Part shown: positions 11,259-63,900 of the stretch, one piece after another
Numbering within the stretch: position 1 is the stretch's first letter
How the letters are laid out: each line of letters opens with the position of its first letter
DNA from: Anoplopoma fimbria
Lineage: Eukaryota > Chordata > Actinopteri > Perciformes > Anoplopomatidae
DNA length: 64,000 bases
Reading direction: 5' to 3'
NCBI RefSeq assembly: GCF_027596085.1
Contig: NC_072465.1
Span: forward strand, 18,058,207-18,122,206
Program-made: the position numbers and the translations under genes
Notes under the pieces: model-generated
The model's input: the letters and a program-made list of their open reading frames with translations, nothing else
The model's database searches: none
Told to the model about the DNA's origin: nothing

Positions 11259-11318
11259 AGCAGGGGGTGGGGGTGGGGGTGGGGGGGGGTTGGGGGAGGG
11301 GGTCGGGAGAGGGGGTTG
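11259..11318. repeat. G-rich low-complexity tract with quadruplex potential
   Basis: The plus strand carries many runs of three to nine Gs over 60 bp, interrupted by single T or A. In the foxj3 transcript this is a C-rich stretch about 360 nt after the stop codon. Confidence 0.9.
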
Positions 11319-11675
11319 GACTTTGGAAGGCTGCTGGCTAGGGACGGGGAGAGGGCTGGCTGAGGAGCTGAGGAGCGTGTGGTTTAGATGAGAATGTGTT
11401 CTGCTTGTCTCTAGACAAGTACATAAGCAATCACTTTAACATGTCCGACTAAATATGATTGTCTTCAAAGTAACATTTTCTGGTTATGTTTTGCTTTTGT
11501 AAAAATGTCAGGACTCTGAAGTCTGTCTTTCTCCAAAGATCGTCAAAAGTTCTTCCGCATTCCACCCACAGTGGCCTCCTCTTCCTCCTGCAGCCTCTCA
11601 AGCTCAGCCTGGCTTCCTCTGGCTTCCACCTCCTCTCCTCGCTCCCTTTTTGTGTTGCACAAGGAGGTCTAGGGG

Positions 11676-51476
<39,801 letters not shown>

Positions 51477-51488
51477 GGTGACGGCAGG

Positions 51489-51606
51489 CTGGGCAGGAGG
51501 GGGGGGTGGGGAGAATGTGGAGGTGGATGCTGTCCGTTGACTGACGCAGAGGGGACCAGGTGTGGAATAATAAACAGAGACAGGTTGAGGATGAAGTCTT
51601 CCTCAC
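51489..51606 (-). other. foxj3: Probable short 5'UTR intron of foxj3 (118 bp)
   Basis: Starts GTGAGGAAG and ends with a C-rich pyrimidine tract and CCCAG. It depends on the exon proposed at 51,607-51,643. Confidence 0.5.
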
Positions 51607-51643
51607 CTCAAGGCATCAGCATGACGTCTTCTGTAGGTCAACT
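51607..51643 (-). other. foxj3: Probable 37-nt 5'UTR exon of foxj3
   Basis: On the minus strand an excellent acceptor (TTTCCCGTTTCTCCAG) precedes 37 nt ending TTGAG, followed by the donor GTGAGG. Joined to the next exon, the frame of the foxj3 start meets TGA four codons upstream of the first coding exon, so the exon is non-coding and supports the start at 51,476. It carries two ATGs out of frame with foxj3, a possible short upstream ORF. Confidence 0.5.
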
Positions 51644-51917
51644 CTGGAGAAACGGGAAACAGACATGCCTTTATTAGTCAGCTATTCTTTTTCACAAGGA
51701 ATACAGGAGTACACTGGAAATAAAAGATATGTATATCAGCAGTACTGCAGAGAGCGAAAAAGAAACGCAAGGGAGGAGGCGACCCCGAACAGTTTGGCCA
51801 ACATCAAAAACCAAGTGTCTCTGTAAAGTATGCTTATATTAGCTGTGCAGCAGATCACAAGCCCACCACTTGCTGCTCTCAAAGCTGACTCATAGCTGGG
51901 ACTCCATCTGCACACAC

Positions 51918-51924
51918 ACACACA

Positions 51925-51980
<56 letters not shown>
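51918..51980. repeat. (GA)n microsatellite
   Basis: About 60 bp of GA with one GACA interruption. Confidence 0.95.
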
Positions 51981-51983
<3 letters not shown>

Positions 51984-52750
51984 TGCCAGGCAATTGTTTT
52001 CACAACTGCCAGCCAAATGGGGGAATGGCTCAGGAGGAATTCCGACTCTCTTGAGGCTAGTAAACCCCCCTCTCTGTTCTTCCCTGCCTGCCAGCTTGGC
52101 CTGCCTGCTCCCCCTTCCTCCCCCAGACGGAGCCTCTGCCGTAAACAAGCCAGCCAGTGTCGTCTTGCAAACCGTCCTCGGCCGTGTGCGTGACGGCCGT
52201 GCTGTGCAGAGCGCAGCCCGCAACAGCCTGTCTCTCTTTCCCTCTCAGCACACTGCCCTCCCTGTCTTAAAATAGAGGGGCAGAGTAGAAAAGGCCTAAA
52301 GTTACAAGCATAGGTGAACACGGGGATATGTGTGGGGGGGAGAAAAAAAACCTGAGCAGGATGACACGGCAATCCAGCTGAGGGGAAGAAAAAAAAAAAA
52401 AAAGAAAAAAGAAAACGGGCGGGAGAATGAGAAATCCTCACCGAGTTGTGGGATTTTTCTCTTGACCTAGCATGCTCACATCACTGCCTGTGTGTTTGTG
52501 TGTGTCTGTGTGTGTGAGCATGTGTGAGTCTGAGTGTGCACTCAGGCTGTCGGGCTGGGAATAAATAGTCCTGACGGCACTCAATAGGTCAAATACCGTA
52601 TCTTTCAAAAATAGTATTTGTAAGTAAGGAAGGATTTCTTTTCGAACTGTGTTTCAAAGGCTTTCAGATTAATCTGAAACACTTTGAATACAATTTATCC
52701 AAAAAGACATTGACTACAAATCCATGTAGTACTTTTTATGATTATTATCT

Positions 52751-52754
<4 letters not shown>

Positions 52755-52796
<42 letters not shown>
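52755..52796. repeat. (TA)n microsatellite
   Basis: Pure TA run of about 42 bp. Confidence 0.95.
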
Positions 52797-52800
<4 letters not shown>

Positions 52801-55800
52801 CCTACTTCTTTAGTGAGTCACAAGGCAGTGAAGGGTGGTAGCAATATGAAATACAGGATGAATAGTTAGAAATTCCAAAATTTGGCAAACTGCTTCGGCC
52901 GTAGTTGGTCACAACAGTTTGTGGTTGTGTCCCTATCAAGTGATCTCTCAGTCCCAATTCAATAACCGCTACCAGTGTATACAGCCAAAGCCAGATGATG
53001 AAGGCATTTTTCACACATCCAAACGGAACGTAGAAAAAAGTCAAAAAAAAAAAAGATCCAGTTGGGGAAGATCATTTGTAAGTTTTTTTGGATTTCCTGT
53101 CTTTTAAAGGCAGTGACACACATTTAATATATCCTTTGGGAATTCTTATAGGTGGATGATGAAGCAAAGCAGCTGTAGTCATCTTGAATTCATGTCGAGT
53201 TTCATTAAAAAAAAAAAAAAAAAAAAAAAAAATCAATGTCTAAGGTCTGAATAATAATAATAATCCAATCCTCTAATATGATCATTTTTAAATCTACTAT
53301 ATTCATACGTGTGTATATATCACCGATCTATGGCCAAACATGCTACTTCTGGCTGAACTTTTGGGATAAAAAGCTGCGTATTTAGCCAGAATCTGGCTAA
53401 CGAGGGCTGTTTTGAGAAGTTTTTATGGATGTTTTGATGCTTTATTTCCACTATGAATACTTGTCACTTTTGTAATCTCTTGTAACTGACTAACTGAAAT
53501 TCAGCAGCCCACAAATATTCAAATTCAATGAGAAGAAGTTTCACTTTACTGTTTTGCTTGGATAATTGCTTGAAAATGATTTATTGTGTTTTTTTTAAAT
53601 TCCTCCTTCATTGAACCACGGTTGCTCAAAACGGTTGGAGGCCTGGATGAAAACAGCAAAAGCTTTGTTGTAACTCTCCCGCTCTCTGCAGTCATAAGCA
53701 GACTGATAGATGAGCAGACTTGCTGACTGACTCTTGACAGGTGACTCAGCCTAATGGTGGAGATCAGTTCCTCATCAGCCAAAAAGACAAACAAATGATG
53801 CACCAAATATCTCCACCCTGTAACTGAAACAAAAGTGACTCACAAAGCTGCTGTTGACGGTAATTTTCCTCTTTGAGTGGCGGCCTATTGAAATATAAAA
53901 CTAAATTAGATTTTGAACATGTAGCTACATATTATTAACTATTTGAATATCCGCACCCCGGCACACTTTTAATAATCATTCTATTTTGACATGTTCCATG
54001 TATATTATAGGAAACCTTTCACATTTCAGTTACATATCACTTAACCTAAACTGCAATGAATTCAACAACCCGTTACGTAAAGGTTGATAGCAAAATACAG
54101 TAGGCACACATATATTATAATAATATATTGTGGAGCCCGACAGCTTCAAATAATTGATACAATTAATTGATTATGTTTCCATTGACACCGAACGCTCAGT
54201 ATGAATGGGGCTGTGGAAGAAGAGGAAGCAGGCAGAGTCTTCTGGTGGCCACCAGAGGTTAGCTGACGGAGACAGGAGTTGATGAAAGGCGCTCCTGCCT
54301 GCTACACAGAGACGTAAGCCATTTGACCCTCTACGCTAATGATCCAGCTGCTACATAATCTGCAGGGCCAAGTCGGTGTCTTAATTAGAGAACCTTGGGC
54401 TGTGGCAGGAATGATGAAGCGCATCACAGGCGGGAGCTGTAAGGCGGCGCCGCCCCCCCGCCCGCCTTCATTACCCTGCCAGGCAGCGGGACGGTCAGAG
54501 CAGGGACAAGCCCCGGCCTGCTGCCACGTCAGGGATGACTGTCTGAGTGTGTTCGTCGGCGGGTTCTGGGGGGTAAGCAGAGGATCGCTGGGGGGAGGTG
54601 AGCAAGATGAGAGGAAAAGCCAGGGGAGACGGAGCGGTGTGGGAGGGGGGGTGTGAAGACAACGGGGCGATGCTGGCATCAGGCCCGGCAGAGAGCAGAA
54701 AGTGGCAACAGAGTCTCTGCATCCAAGAGGTCTGAGAGTTCAGGCGCTATGATTACGAGTCCCAAGTGAACAGACACCGAGTGATATCACACACACACGC
54801 ACACGCGCACACACACACACGCACACACACGCTTTAGGAAAATGGGGTTCCGTCACTGTCACCACCAAAAAAAGAAAAAGGAAACTTCTTAACTCTCTCG
54901 ACTCTAATTAGTTTTTTAGAATTGAGCACTAAGAGTATTCGGGGGCTGAAAGAGAGAAACGGACGGTCAAACGCTTTCTCTATTCAGCATTCAAAGTTTC
55001 TTGATCCTCCGAGGATTAATGACATTCAGTTCTGAACGGGGAAATTGAAAGAGTTTTTAAAAATGTCTTAATTTACTTCATTCTTGACAGGAAATATCAA
55101 TGTTCCTGCTGCCAACAGAGCACTGACGGCATATCTGTGATTGTGTTTCGCGTCTCAGCAAAGTGGCTCAATCAAACTGACGGCATCACTATTACACATG
55201 TGCCAGGCCCTATTTTATAAAAAAAAAGAAAAAAAATACAACGAGGCAACCAGCTGAGTAACAACCAGGGATTGCTTTACACAACACAGCAGATTACGTC
55301 AACTTCGTCATGTTAGGCAAGTAGCTACTGAGATGGCAAGTCAGCAACTGCGTCATAGAAATATGTGCTGTTCCCCATCTCCACTGTTGCAAAATTCATG
55401 TCTGTACTTAGCAACTACTTAAAAGTTTTAGTACCCCTAACGATGGATGGCCCAGGATGAAATTAATATTTCAAGTGTGATATTGCTACAATGAATGGCA
55501 CTCAGTGATCTTCAACATTTCCTATAATGACAATTACCATCTGCTTACTTTGTAATGCAGCAGGTATAGATGTTTCCTGAATGTGGGTAATTAATTATTT
55601 GAACGTGATACATTCTTTAAAAATTCTTATTATTTTGAATTTTTTTCTAACTCGTGATTTAATATGATGAACATGAATGAACATTTACCATGTTATTCTG
55701 CTTGATGAATATTGTAAATCCACATGGGATGTTGTATTTTGTAAGTTATTTTGTTGGTGCCAGCTGCGTCCACCTCCATGTAAATGCTACGTTATAATCA

Positions 55801-57639
55801 AATATCGCATATAATTTACTTTCCCCACAGTTGGGAGGGGATGTTACCAGTTCTACAAGCAAGAGCAACCTGAACCTGATGGTAATTATACTGTTTGACA
55901 CTTTAATTATCATTTCATTGCATATTATTGTCCAGCAGCAGCTAAACATAGTCCGCAGTGTCACTAAACGCAGGTGCAGCACTCAATTTGCACTGACTAT
56001 ATCAGTCTGCTTCAATCGAACTATGGGGAAAGGCAGCGATGGGGCTCTGAAGCCTTTTCACCCTTCTAGAACCAGTCTGAAGATCTGCTTTAATGAAGGT
56101 AATGGTTTAATGAAGGTAATTTAATCAAAGATAAGTACCTAACGTGTCATCTGCATGATTACAGTCTGATACTCTATGGTAAATGGAACATAGTTAATAT
56201 TTATTGCAACACATGTAAGGTGCAATGTTTTCCCTCTTTTTTTTTTTTTTTTTTTTTACTGACTTTCACTGATTTACATTTAAATGGATTTTATGTTCCC
56301 ATTTAACAGATTATTTCTGCTTCCTCCTGCTCAACTGTTCACCGAGAGGACTCGGTGTTTGCCTGCACTATGGGCTGTATTTGTACTGCAAATGCTCTTT
56401 CTGTGTCCAAGTAAAAGTTGCTGTTTTTGTGTTAACTTGTATAAACATGTCACTCCATTGACCAACGTTTCAAAGACGTCACACCATTTATGACCTTAAC
56501 TAGCCCCTCCCAACAGAATGATCTAACATTACACTTTATAATAAAGCTGAGACTTTTCCACAGAGTACAGTTGGTTGGTCTAAATTGCTGAATGGGTTTT
56601 TTTCTGCGCTCTACGATCCGGTATGAAAATCACCTTGAACGACCTGAAACCTGCTAGGATGGGTAATCCATCTCCGATCCAACAATTTAGCTTTTATCAA
56701 AATTATGTTGTAGCGCATATTGAGTTTCTGTTGTGAAGTTCTAAGATCAAAATCAATGTGAACTAGTTGTTATCACTTTGTAGGTCAAAGAGCTAAACAT
56801 CCCTAGAAATATCAGAAACCCACAAGCAACAATTTCAAACCACTAGTTTCAAGATTTGAAATAAACTACAACTACTAAATATGCTATAATAAGATCACTG
56901 CACTCTTGTCACATGCGATCTACTCTAATGAATGAAACTGACATTGTTCCTGTGGTTCACAACATTCTGCAGACAGAGGAAGCTACTGAAGCAGAAGTAG
57001 AGGAGTCACACTTTAGGGAAGTATGAAGAATTAAAACGTGAATAAGACTGGTTTTACTATTTGAATTACAGTCCAAGTCTCAGCCGAGAGAACTAAAGCA
57101 GGTTGCAGTGCATCCCCCCCCATTTTCAAACCATCAGCCATGGTTTGATAATGTAAGGTCAATAAACCTGACCAAATAAATTTGTACTGTGTTTGAGTAA
57201 ACCGAACACACATCAGTTTACCTGTAAGCTGTGTGTGTGTTTAGGACAAGAATGTGCAGGGATAAAACCAAACGCTAGTAAAGACAAACATGAACAAAAT
57301 CAGATGTAGTGCTTTACTTGGTGTAAAAATGGGAGTTTGATATTGTTGTGGATGAGTCAACATGGCTTATCTGATATGAGTCCATGGCCCTGCTCGTAAC
57401 AAGTGTTTCAAGCAGGTCTGACAGTGCTCAACCTGTGAAAAGGGGCATGTGTTGCTGGGCACGTGCTCACTACAGAAATCACTAAGGACAACACAAAGGA
57501 TTTTCTCCACAACGGATATTATTGGTTACTTGTACTCTCAGTCATAATCCCCCCTCACCCCCTCTTTTATGGAAGCATGCTTATACATGACTAGAAATTG
57601 GAAGCTTGACTCTCTTTAGGTGATCATGTTACAGAAATG

Positions 57640-58160
57640 CTGTAAATTAAAGGACTAGTTCAACATTTTGGCAAATAAGGTAATTCATTCCTTTTTCAAG
57701 AATTAAAAAGATGGATATTTAACATTTATGATATTTATTCGTAAATGTAATCACCAGAAATAAAAAGCTAACGTTAGGCCATTAACGAACTACACCACGA
57801 TAGCATGACTTCATGTCACACCACAGACTTCATGTCACACCACAAAGCTTGATGTGTTTGGTTTGATGACGTTTAACGTCTCAGACAACCTCTGTAGTCT
57901 CATTTAGTCACTTGTTAGCAACCGCCTTTTTCAGACACGTAAAGGTTTCTGAATTCATGAGTGGACTATTCAAGCGTATTTTAGGTCGCAAAACAAGACA
58001 TGAAAAGCTTAAACCGTATTTTAGGTATCTAACCAAAAAACCTAAAAAGGAAAAACTAACTTGTGGATTTTGGACTCATTCCTGCAGCACTCCATCAGCC
58101 TAGCTTAGCATAAAATACACTTCTATTCCTTTTAGGATTTGGCCCTTAATAAAAGCATTA
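57640..58160. repeat. Interspersed fish repeat, second copy
   Basis: Starts with TTAAAGGACTAGTTCAACAT followed by TTTGGCAAAT, the plus-strand form of the motif seen on the minus strand at 8,690-8,717. It then follows the block order of 34,790-35,230 and ends with AGCCTAGCTTAGCATAAAAT. This copy links all four related repeats in the window into one family. Confidence 0.65.
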
Positions 58161-59742
58161 GCATTTATTTATTTTTATCCTAAATTCCCATGTTGGGTGT
58201 GATTTTCCATTTTCAGTATGCTGTCTCAGGTGTCTCAGACAACAATGCATTTACGTCATAGAACACCATAGCTAACCTATTTTATTCTCTACCTTGAACA
58301 CCTAGCTGCCTACCTAGAACCACTTCCCTCCGAATACCAGTGCATTACTGTCATCATTTCCTCTCTGAGAAAAGAGTCGGCTATTCAGCTCGCATTCTGA
58401 CTCCCACTTGCAGACACAAGACTGTTGATAGGTACCAGACCAGTGCTCTCCTGCACTTATCTGCAATTTCCGCGATTAATCCCCTTTTACAGCAGTCATG
58501 CATCCATCACGGGTAACACTCCAACAGCATGCGTCTGCTCAGCTACACAGACACAACCATTAAGGCCTGTGATGGCTGTGCTGCCATATATGCTGCCTCA
58601 GAACAGTAGACGTGATGAGTGCCGAATTAAAAACAATGTCACTGGAATTCAAACAGACCACAATAAATATTTACCTCACTGATTGTTAAATGCTGGCCAG
58701 ACTTTGGTGTGTGTGTGTGTGTGTGTGTGTGAAAAGATAGACAGACATTAAAGCAAGAGAAAGAGCTTATTATGACAAGAATCTTCCTGTAGTGTGATGG
58801 TAACTTGGCAAATGGGAGGGGAATTGCTAAGCGTGCTCCCTCTGTTATGCCTGAAGATTTGGCACATGCACTCACAACAACAACAACAGTGATGTAACCT
58901 GGTAACAAGCCTTTGGCATCTTTACTCTCGACCGAAACCCGGGTCATACCTTCCATTTCAACGGCTTTATGTCTAGCGTGGGAGAAGCCCTTGTTTTCTT
59001 AGCGATTGCAAAGGGGGGATAAACAGGGAGGGGTGGGAACCTGGGCTCACCTGCCCTTCAGTCAAAAGGAGACTCCTCACTTTTTCCAGCCCTCGAGGCA
59101 AAGGACTTCGGGAGTTATTTTTGATCTCCCTCAAACTAAAATAGCAGTGCGTCTGGGTATTGTGATTGCACGTGTGCTCTGTAATCATGCAGCGAATAAC
59201 CCTAAGCCTCATCTTCATTAGAAAACAAAAAGTAGGTAACGGCAATACCAAGGCAACAGCTTTTAATGTCAGTCTTCCTTCTCAATTAAAGGCTTAATGG
59301 TTCAGCTGAAACCACCCCCAGGAAGAAAGCATTAATAACCCAGTCCTTACTTGCATTTTTAGGATGTGTCAATTATCACTTCCCCACTCACGCGGCTGAG
59401 CACATTGTTTAGCCTTTTGCAAGCCTGGAGCAGAGCCGGGTGCCAAGCTGGGCCTCGTCGCCGTTAACAGAATGTGCAAAAGCGTCTTTGTTTTACAGTG
59501 CAATCTTTGTGACAGTGTTATTAGTGGGCTATGTTGTGTTACAGTTGGCTTTTAAGATGCAGTCCTCTCTGCTGTGCTCTTAAAAGAAGAAGGAAAAAAA
59601 AAAAAAAAGAAAAGGTACACATGCTCTTTCTGCTCCCCTACTCACTCAATCCCACTCCGCCTATGGTTGAACAAATCAAGTCCATAATTATTCTGCCAAT
59701 CAATCGGGAGTGCAACAGTGGCTGTGGGGCAGTTAAAAGCTG

Positions 59743-59745
<3 letters not shown>

Positions 59746-59801
<56 letters not shown>
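59746..59801. repeat. (GA)n microsatellite
   Basis: Pure GA run of about 55 bp. Confidence 0.95.
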
Positions 59802-59803
<2 letters not shown>

Positions 59804-59963
59804 GTCAACAATGCAAAGCTAAACCTCGAGTTCTTTTAAACCCACTGAAGCTTAAAAAGGAAAGAGAGACACCGTTATCTTATTAGTCAGTGCCAAACAA
59901 ACAGAGGTCTTCGAAGTATTTGGTGAAGAGAAAAAAAAACATTTAGCTGCTGCAGACATGCAG

Positions 59964-59964
<1 letters not shown>

Positions 59965-60014
<50 letters not shown>
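59965..60014. repeat. (AGGC)n tetranucleotide repeat
   Basis: About twelve perfect GGCA units. Confidence 0.95.
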
Positions 60015-60292
60015 TCAATGAAGAGGGACAGAGAATCAGAGTAGTAGAAGATCTCGGAGTTGGCTGTGGATCAACTGAGCCGCTTCAGGCTGTCTGGAGA
60101 GGCCACGGAGCGAGCAACAGGGTTTGTGACCCTTGAATGCTGACGCAGTCAATTCGAGAGAGAGAGAGAAAAAATGTGACTAGATGCAGCAGCGTTAGAT
60201 ATTAGATATGCCAGAGATGCTCTCAGCCGTCGGCCACTTTACATGTTAATGTGTGTTTGGTGGGCTGGATGTATAGATAAAAAGGTACAGAG

Positions 60293-60295
<3 letters not shown>

Positions 60296-60369
<74 letters not shown>
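60296..60369. repeat. (GA)n microsatellite, about 73 bp
   Basis: Pure GA run and the longest purine tract in the window; it could form H-DNA. Confidence 0.95.
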
Positions 60370-60372
<3 letters not shown>

Positions 60373-63157
60373 CGGCAGATGAAGGAAGCCCTCGCAAGTA
60401 CAAGGACCTCATTGTGTAATCTGCAGGTCAATTAAAAGAAACCCACATAAAACAGTCCAGTAATTGAATAAGCTTGCAGTGAATCAGAGCAGCGATCAGG
60501 AGGGGTTGGTCTCGCCGTCCCTAAGAGCTTGCCTGCGAGGTGGCCTTTGTTTTGGAGGTGGCAGGGGTGCCCTGACACCGACCATGCAAACCCAATTACC
60601 TCGGTCCCACGGCCTGGGGGCCCGCATTAACACACTCCCTCTGGGAGGTTGACTCCATGCCAGCCTGGCAGCCAGCAAGATCCTGCTGCTGAATCACAAA
60701 CAGACCACTTAAGGCTCTGGCAGGCCGAGCGTTTTGGTGGCAATCTAGAGTGCCTATCCTCATCTGCATTCACTAGATCCATTTCAGCGTCGATGTTAAA
60801 CATTGAGCCAGCCTCCGAGGCGAGCGGGGTGGTAACGGGAGATTGGGGTCCGCTAGACTGGGATTTAAAGCTGTCCATAGTAAAAGTCATAGCCAGGAAA
60901 GCATTGGTCCACCTGGGAGAACAATGTCTCTCTATAGTGGTGATTTAGTCAGAATTTAGTAAAGATTAATTATTAGTATTTTGAAAACCAATTCTATTCT
61001 TATTTTGTTAAACTAAATATTTTGGGATTTTTTTTTTTTTTAACGATTTTTAGGCAATTGTAGACACTTAATTATAAACTTAATAATTGGCTTATTCTTC
61101 ATATTCATTAGTTACAGCCCTAATCTGAACTCTGAGTGACAGGCATTCTCAAATATTTCTAATGAGATGAGAATTACAAAAGATTGTTCGGTCTAATGAA
61201 TAACTCATATTTAATTGTGTACATAATACAGTATACTGTGAGTCAGACATATTTTAGCACGGTTAAAAGTCTCCCGGTAAGAAACAACCGTGTTAGAGCC
61301 TCATTTCCAAGTGGCAAACATAGGCGCGCTACAAAATGAACCATGCTAGAACTACCCAAGCGTGATTTGAAGGAATTACCTGGGTGGGCGATGCATGTTC
61401 TGAGTGCTACACGGAGCAGGAATCAGGTCATGAATTTCAAATTTAGACAGTGGATCAGCATCGGCCGCTAAGAAGCTGGAGTTGAGAGAAGGAGCTGCAA
61501 CACGGGTTACACCGAGACACAACGCTCGCTCTTCAAACTCAAAAAGAACAAAGTACAAAAACAAAATTCAAAACGGAGTTTGATATAGCTTGAGGTTTGG
61601 TGGATTTGTTAGATGTTCATCTCACGTAAAGCCTTAAAAATCATCATTTAGAATGGTAATGGAGTTGTAATTAAAACCATTTTGCTTTTTTAATCAATAT
61701 CCAATCTCTCAGAAATAATTAACAGCATATTAAAGAGTTTACTGCCTGACGGAGCTGGATGCCTCCACATCATTAAGCTGTTGAAGCGCTTTACTCTTTG
61801 ACTCCTCGTGTCCCATTTCCCTGGTTTACTGCGCCTCCGTGTAGCCTTTTTAAAATGCTCCTGGAGTCGTACTGTACCTGCAGATAATAACACAGCCCAC
61901 TGATAACATGCCGCATGTATACTCTCCCACTTTCACTCAGATACGGCTTTTAGCACAGAACGCGTAAACATAGATACGTGAGGGAACCTGTATGCGAGAT
62001 GCAAGGCTTAAAGAAATCAACTGAATGCAAAAGCTTCACAGTATATGGAGGCAATTTATGATCCAGGTTTCGATGGGATATTGCTGAGGAGCGGCCGGCC
62101 ACCTGCCATAAATCCATGCCCTGCCCCCCCCCCGAGTGATAATGCCGCCTCGATTGGAAGTTGCACAACACCCCGTGTTGTTAAATATGTGCTTTATTAG
62201 ATAAATTAAAAGTCAGAGGTCAATAGTTTCATATTTTCTTGGTGCTCAAATCGGCTGCTTTACTACAACATGTAGGCACTTATAGAGGGAAAAAAAACAC
62301 TATCTTTAACTGTATTAAGTCAATCAATCATCTACCTGATCAAAACCCACAGCCTCCTGAAGAGACGTGTGGGGGAACATTTACTGCAGGAGCAGTCGGG
62401 CACGCCGCAGAATACAGTACGAAAGAACTCCAATCAGCTGTTGAATTTAAACGGAGCTGGCTTACGTCACCAGGAATTGTCTGTGTTTATAAAAGATCAT
62501 AAATTCCTTGGGCATTCTCCAGATGACTTCCATGGTAATTCGGGGGCAGCTTGGTTTTCGTCTACTGCTGATCAGAGGAGAGCAGTCTGAGGCCGTCTAC
62601 AGCACCGTGTACGACACACCGGGAATTTGTTTTCACTTGAAACGGACATCTGTCGGTGTCTATACCTGCTCTCTTCACCCTGCTCCGTTCCACATCATTT
62701 CAATTAATTTGGTTTCCTGGAGACAATGTTGCTATTTATCTGGGTGTGGATGATGGGGGAAGGTAGCAGCAGCCATTGTTGGTTTAAGCTCTGCAGTCAA
62801 AATACCTCCTCTGTCATAAAAAAAAAAAAATGGATTCATCGCTTTGAGGCTACTATCTTACAAGAGCCACAATGGGTCATCACAAAAGCAGAGGATTTAG
62901 CATAACAAATAGCAGACACACGAGTTAAGCCGAGAGTTAAAGAGTAAAAGGCGTTTGGTTTCCACCGAGAACTGTCGAGACGAGATTTAACGGCAACTCA
63001 AACACAGTGATGAGAGAGAGGAGGAATGCGCACCCGGTCCTGGAGAGGTGCTGACCAAGTGAAAGTACAGGTGTGAAGGAAAACAGTCGCACACTCGTAA
63101 CCACGATGCAAAAAAGATTCCAAACCACCCCTGCTCAGTGGCACCGAGAGGCTTTTA

Positions 63158-63166
63158 GGTAAGTTA
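63158..63166 (+). other. Isolated strong splice donor on the plus strand
   Basis: TTTTAG|GTAAGTTAT is a near-consensus donor. No coding frame leads into it. It could end a first non-coding exon of a plus-strand gene lying to the right of the window, head to head with foxj3, or be a chance match. Confidence 0.2.
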
Positions 63167-63721
63167 TGGATTTGCTGCGAGCATTATTTGTAAATATGAC
63201 TAATGTCCATTATAACAATAAATACCCTTGAAACATCCTTTGTAAAGTTTGGTTACATTTTCAAATAATATTTTGATCGTCGTTCATCGGTTTGTAGAAA
63301 ATGGGATTTTTAAGAAAAGATAATGTGAATTTAGCAGCTTCTTGTGTAAAAGAAAAAAAAAAACCAATTGCTGTTCAGCAGCTGACTTTTCCAGCAGCAC
63401 ATGACCGCACCACATGACTGCTCAAATGAAACGCACTGGGGTACAACATGGACAACACTGTCGTGGTCCTTGAGCATCATTACAGAAACAGTGAGGAAAA
63501 GGAATAAGTTAATAACTTTCTCACGACTAAGACTGAAATGTACTTTATCAAGTATTTGAAACTACTAATGTCACACATCATGCTCAGCCCAAATTTTACT
63601 ATTACAACATGAGATTGGTCAATTAATTTCTCCAAAAACAACAACATTAAACCGTAATGCCCGTTAATAACTCTGCTCTAATTTCAAAGAGATCAGTTAA
63701 CCTGTTTAGTCAGCCAGTGAG

Positions 63722-63900
63722 GAATAAACGTCACAGCCGCGTCAGACACCCTGAGGAACTCCGCTGACGTCCCCGCCCATTGCACCTTCTGACAGCCTAG
63801 CACGTCACAAACACAGGAAATACCTTCAGTGTGAAGTAGCAGTCAGGCAGCAATGTGAGAGGGTTGTCAGACGGGAGGCGAGAGCAGAAGGAGAAACGGT
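63722..63900. promoter_or_regulatory. Candidate promoter with clustered CRE-like sites
   Basis: Three CRE-type cores occur within about 75 bp: AACGTCAC (63,728), CTGACGTCC (63,763) and CACGTCAC (63,801). Next to the middle one, GGGCGGGG on the minus strand is a GC box. The stretch is the most CpG-rich in the right third of the window. It is a plausible start region for foxj3 (minus), for a divergent plus-strand gene, or both. No TATA box or transcript evidence. Confidence 0.35.

Larger units (their letters stand above)
6425..11675 (-). other. 3'UTR and 3' flank of foxj3, no other gene
   Basis: Minus-strand sequence after the foxj3 stop codon. AATAAA signals on the minus strand occur at 10,430-10,435, 6,605-6,610 and 6,425-6,430, so the mRNA could have a 3'UTR of about 1.2 or about 5 kb; I cannot decide. 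The stretch holds microsatellites, two related interspersed repeats and a G-rich block at 11,259-11,318. No open frame here has coding character. Confidence 0.5.
51644..63720. other. Upstream region, probably foxj3 5'UTR introns; no coding gene seen
   Basis: 12 kb without a recognisable protein. It holds microsatellites (52,755-52,796 AT; 53,204-53,231 poly-A; 54,789-54,832 CA; 56,238-56,259 poly-T; 58,710-58,732 GT), long GA tracts and the second copy of an interspersed repeat. Minus-strand donor-like sites occur at 52,442 (CTCG|GTGAGG) and 59,053 (GGCAG|GTGAGC), which could belong to further 5'UTR exons. Confidence 0.5.

Noticed and set aside
61376..61564. Minus-strand 62-codon frame ending at a donor-like CCCAG|GTAATT
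   Set aside because: No acceptor of quality upstream, no similarity, composition not convincing; could only be a UTR exon.
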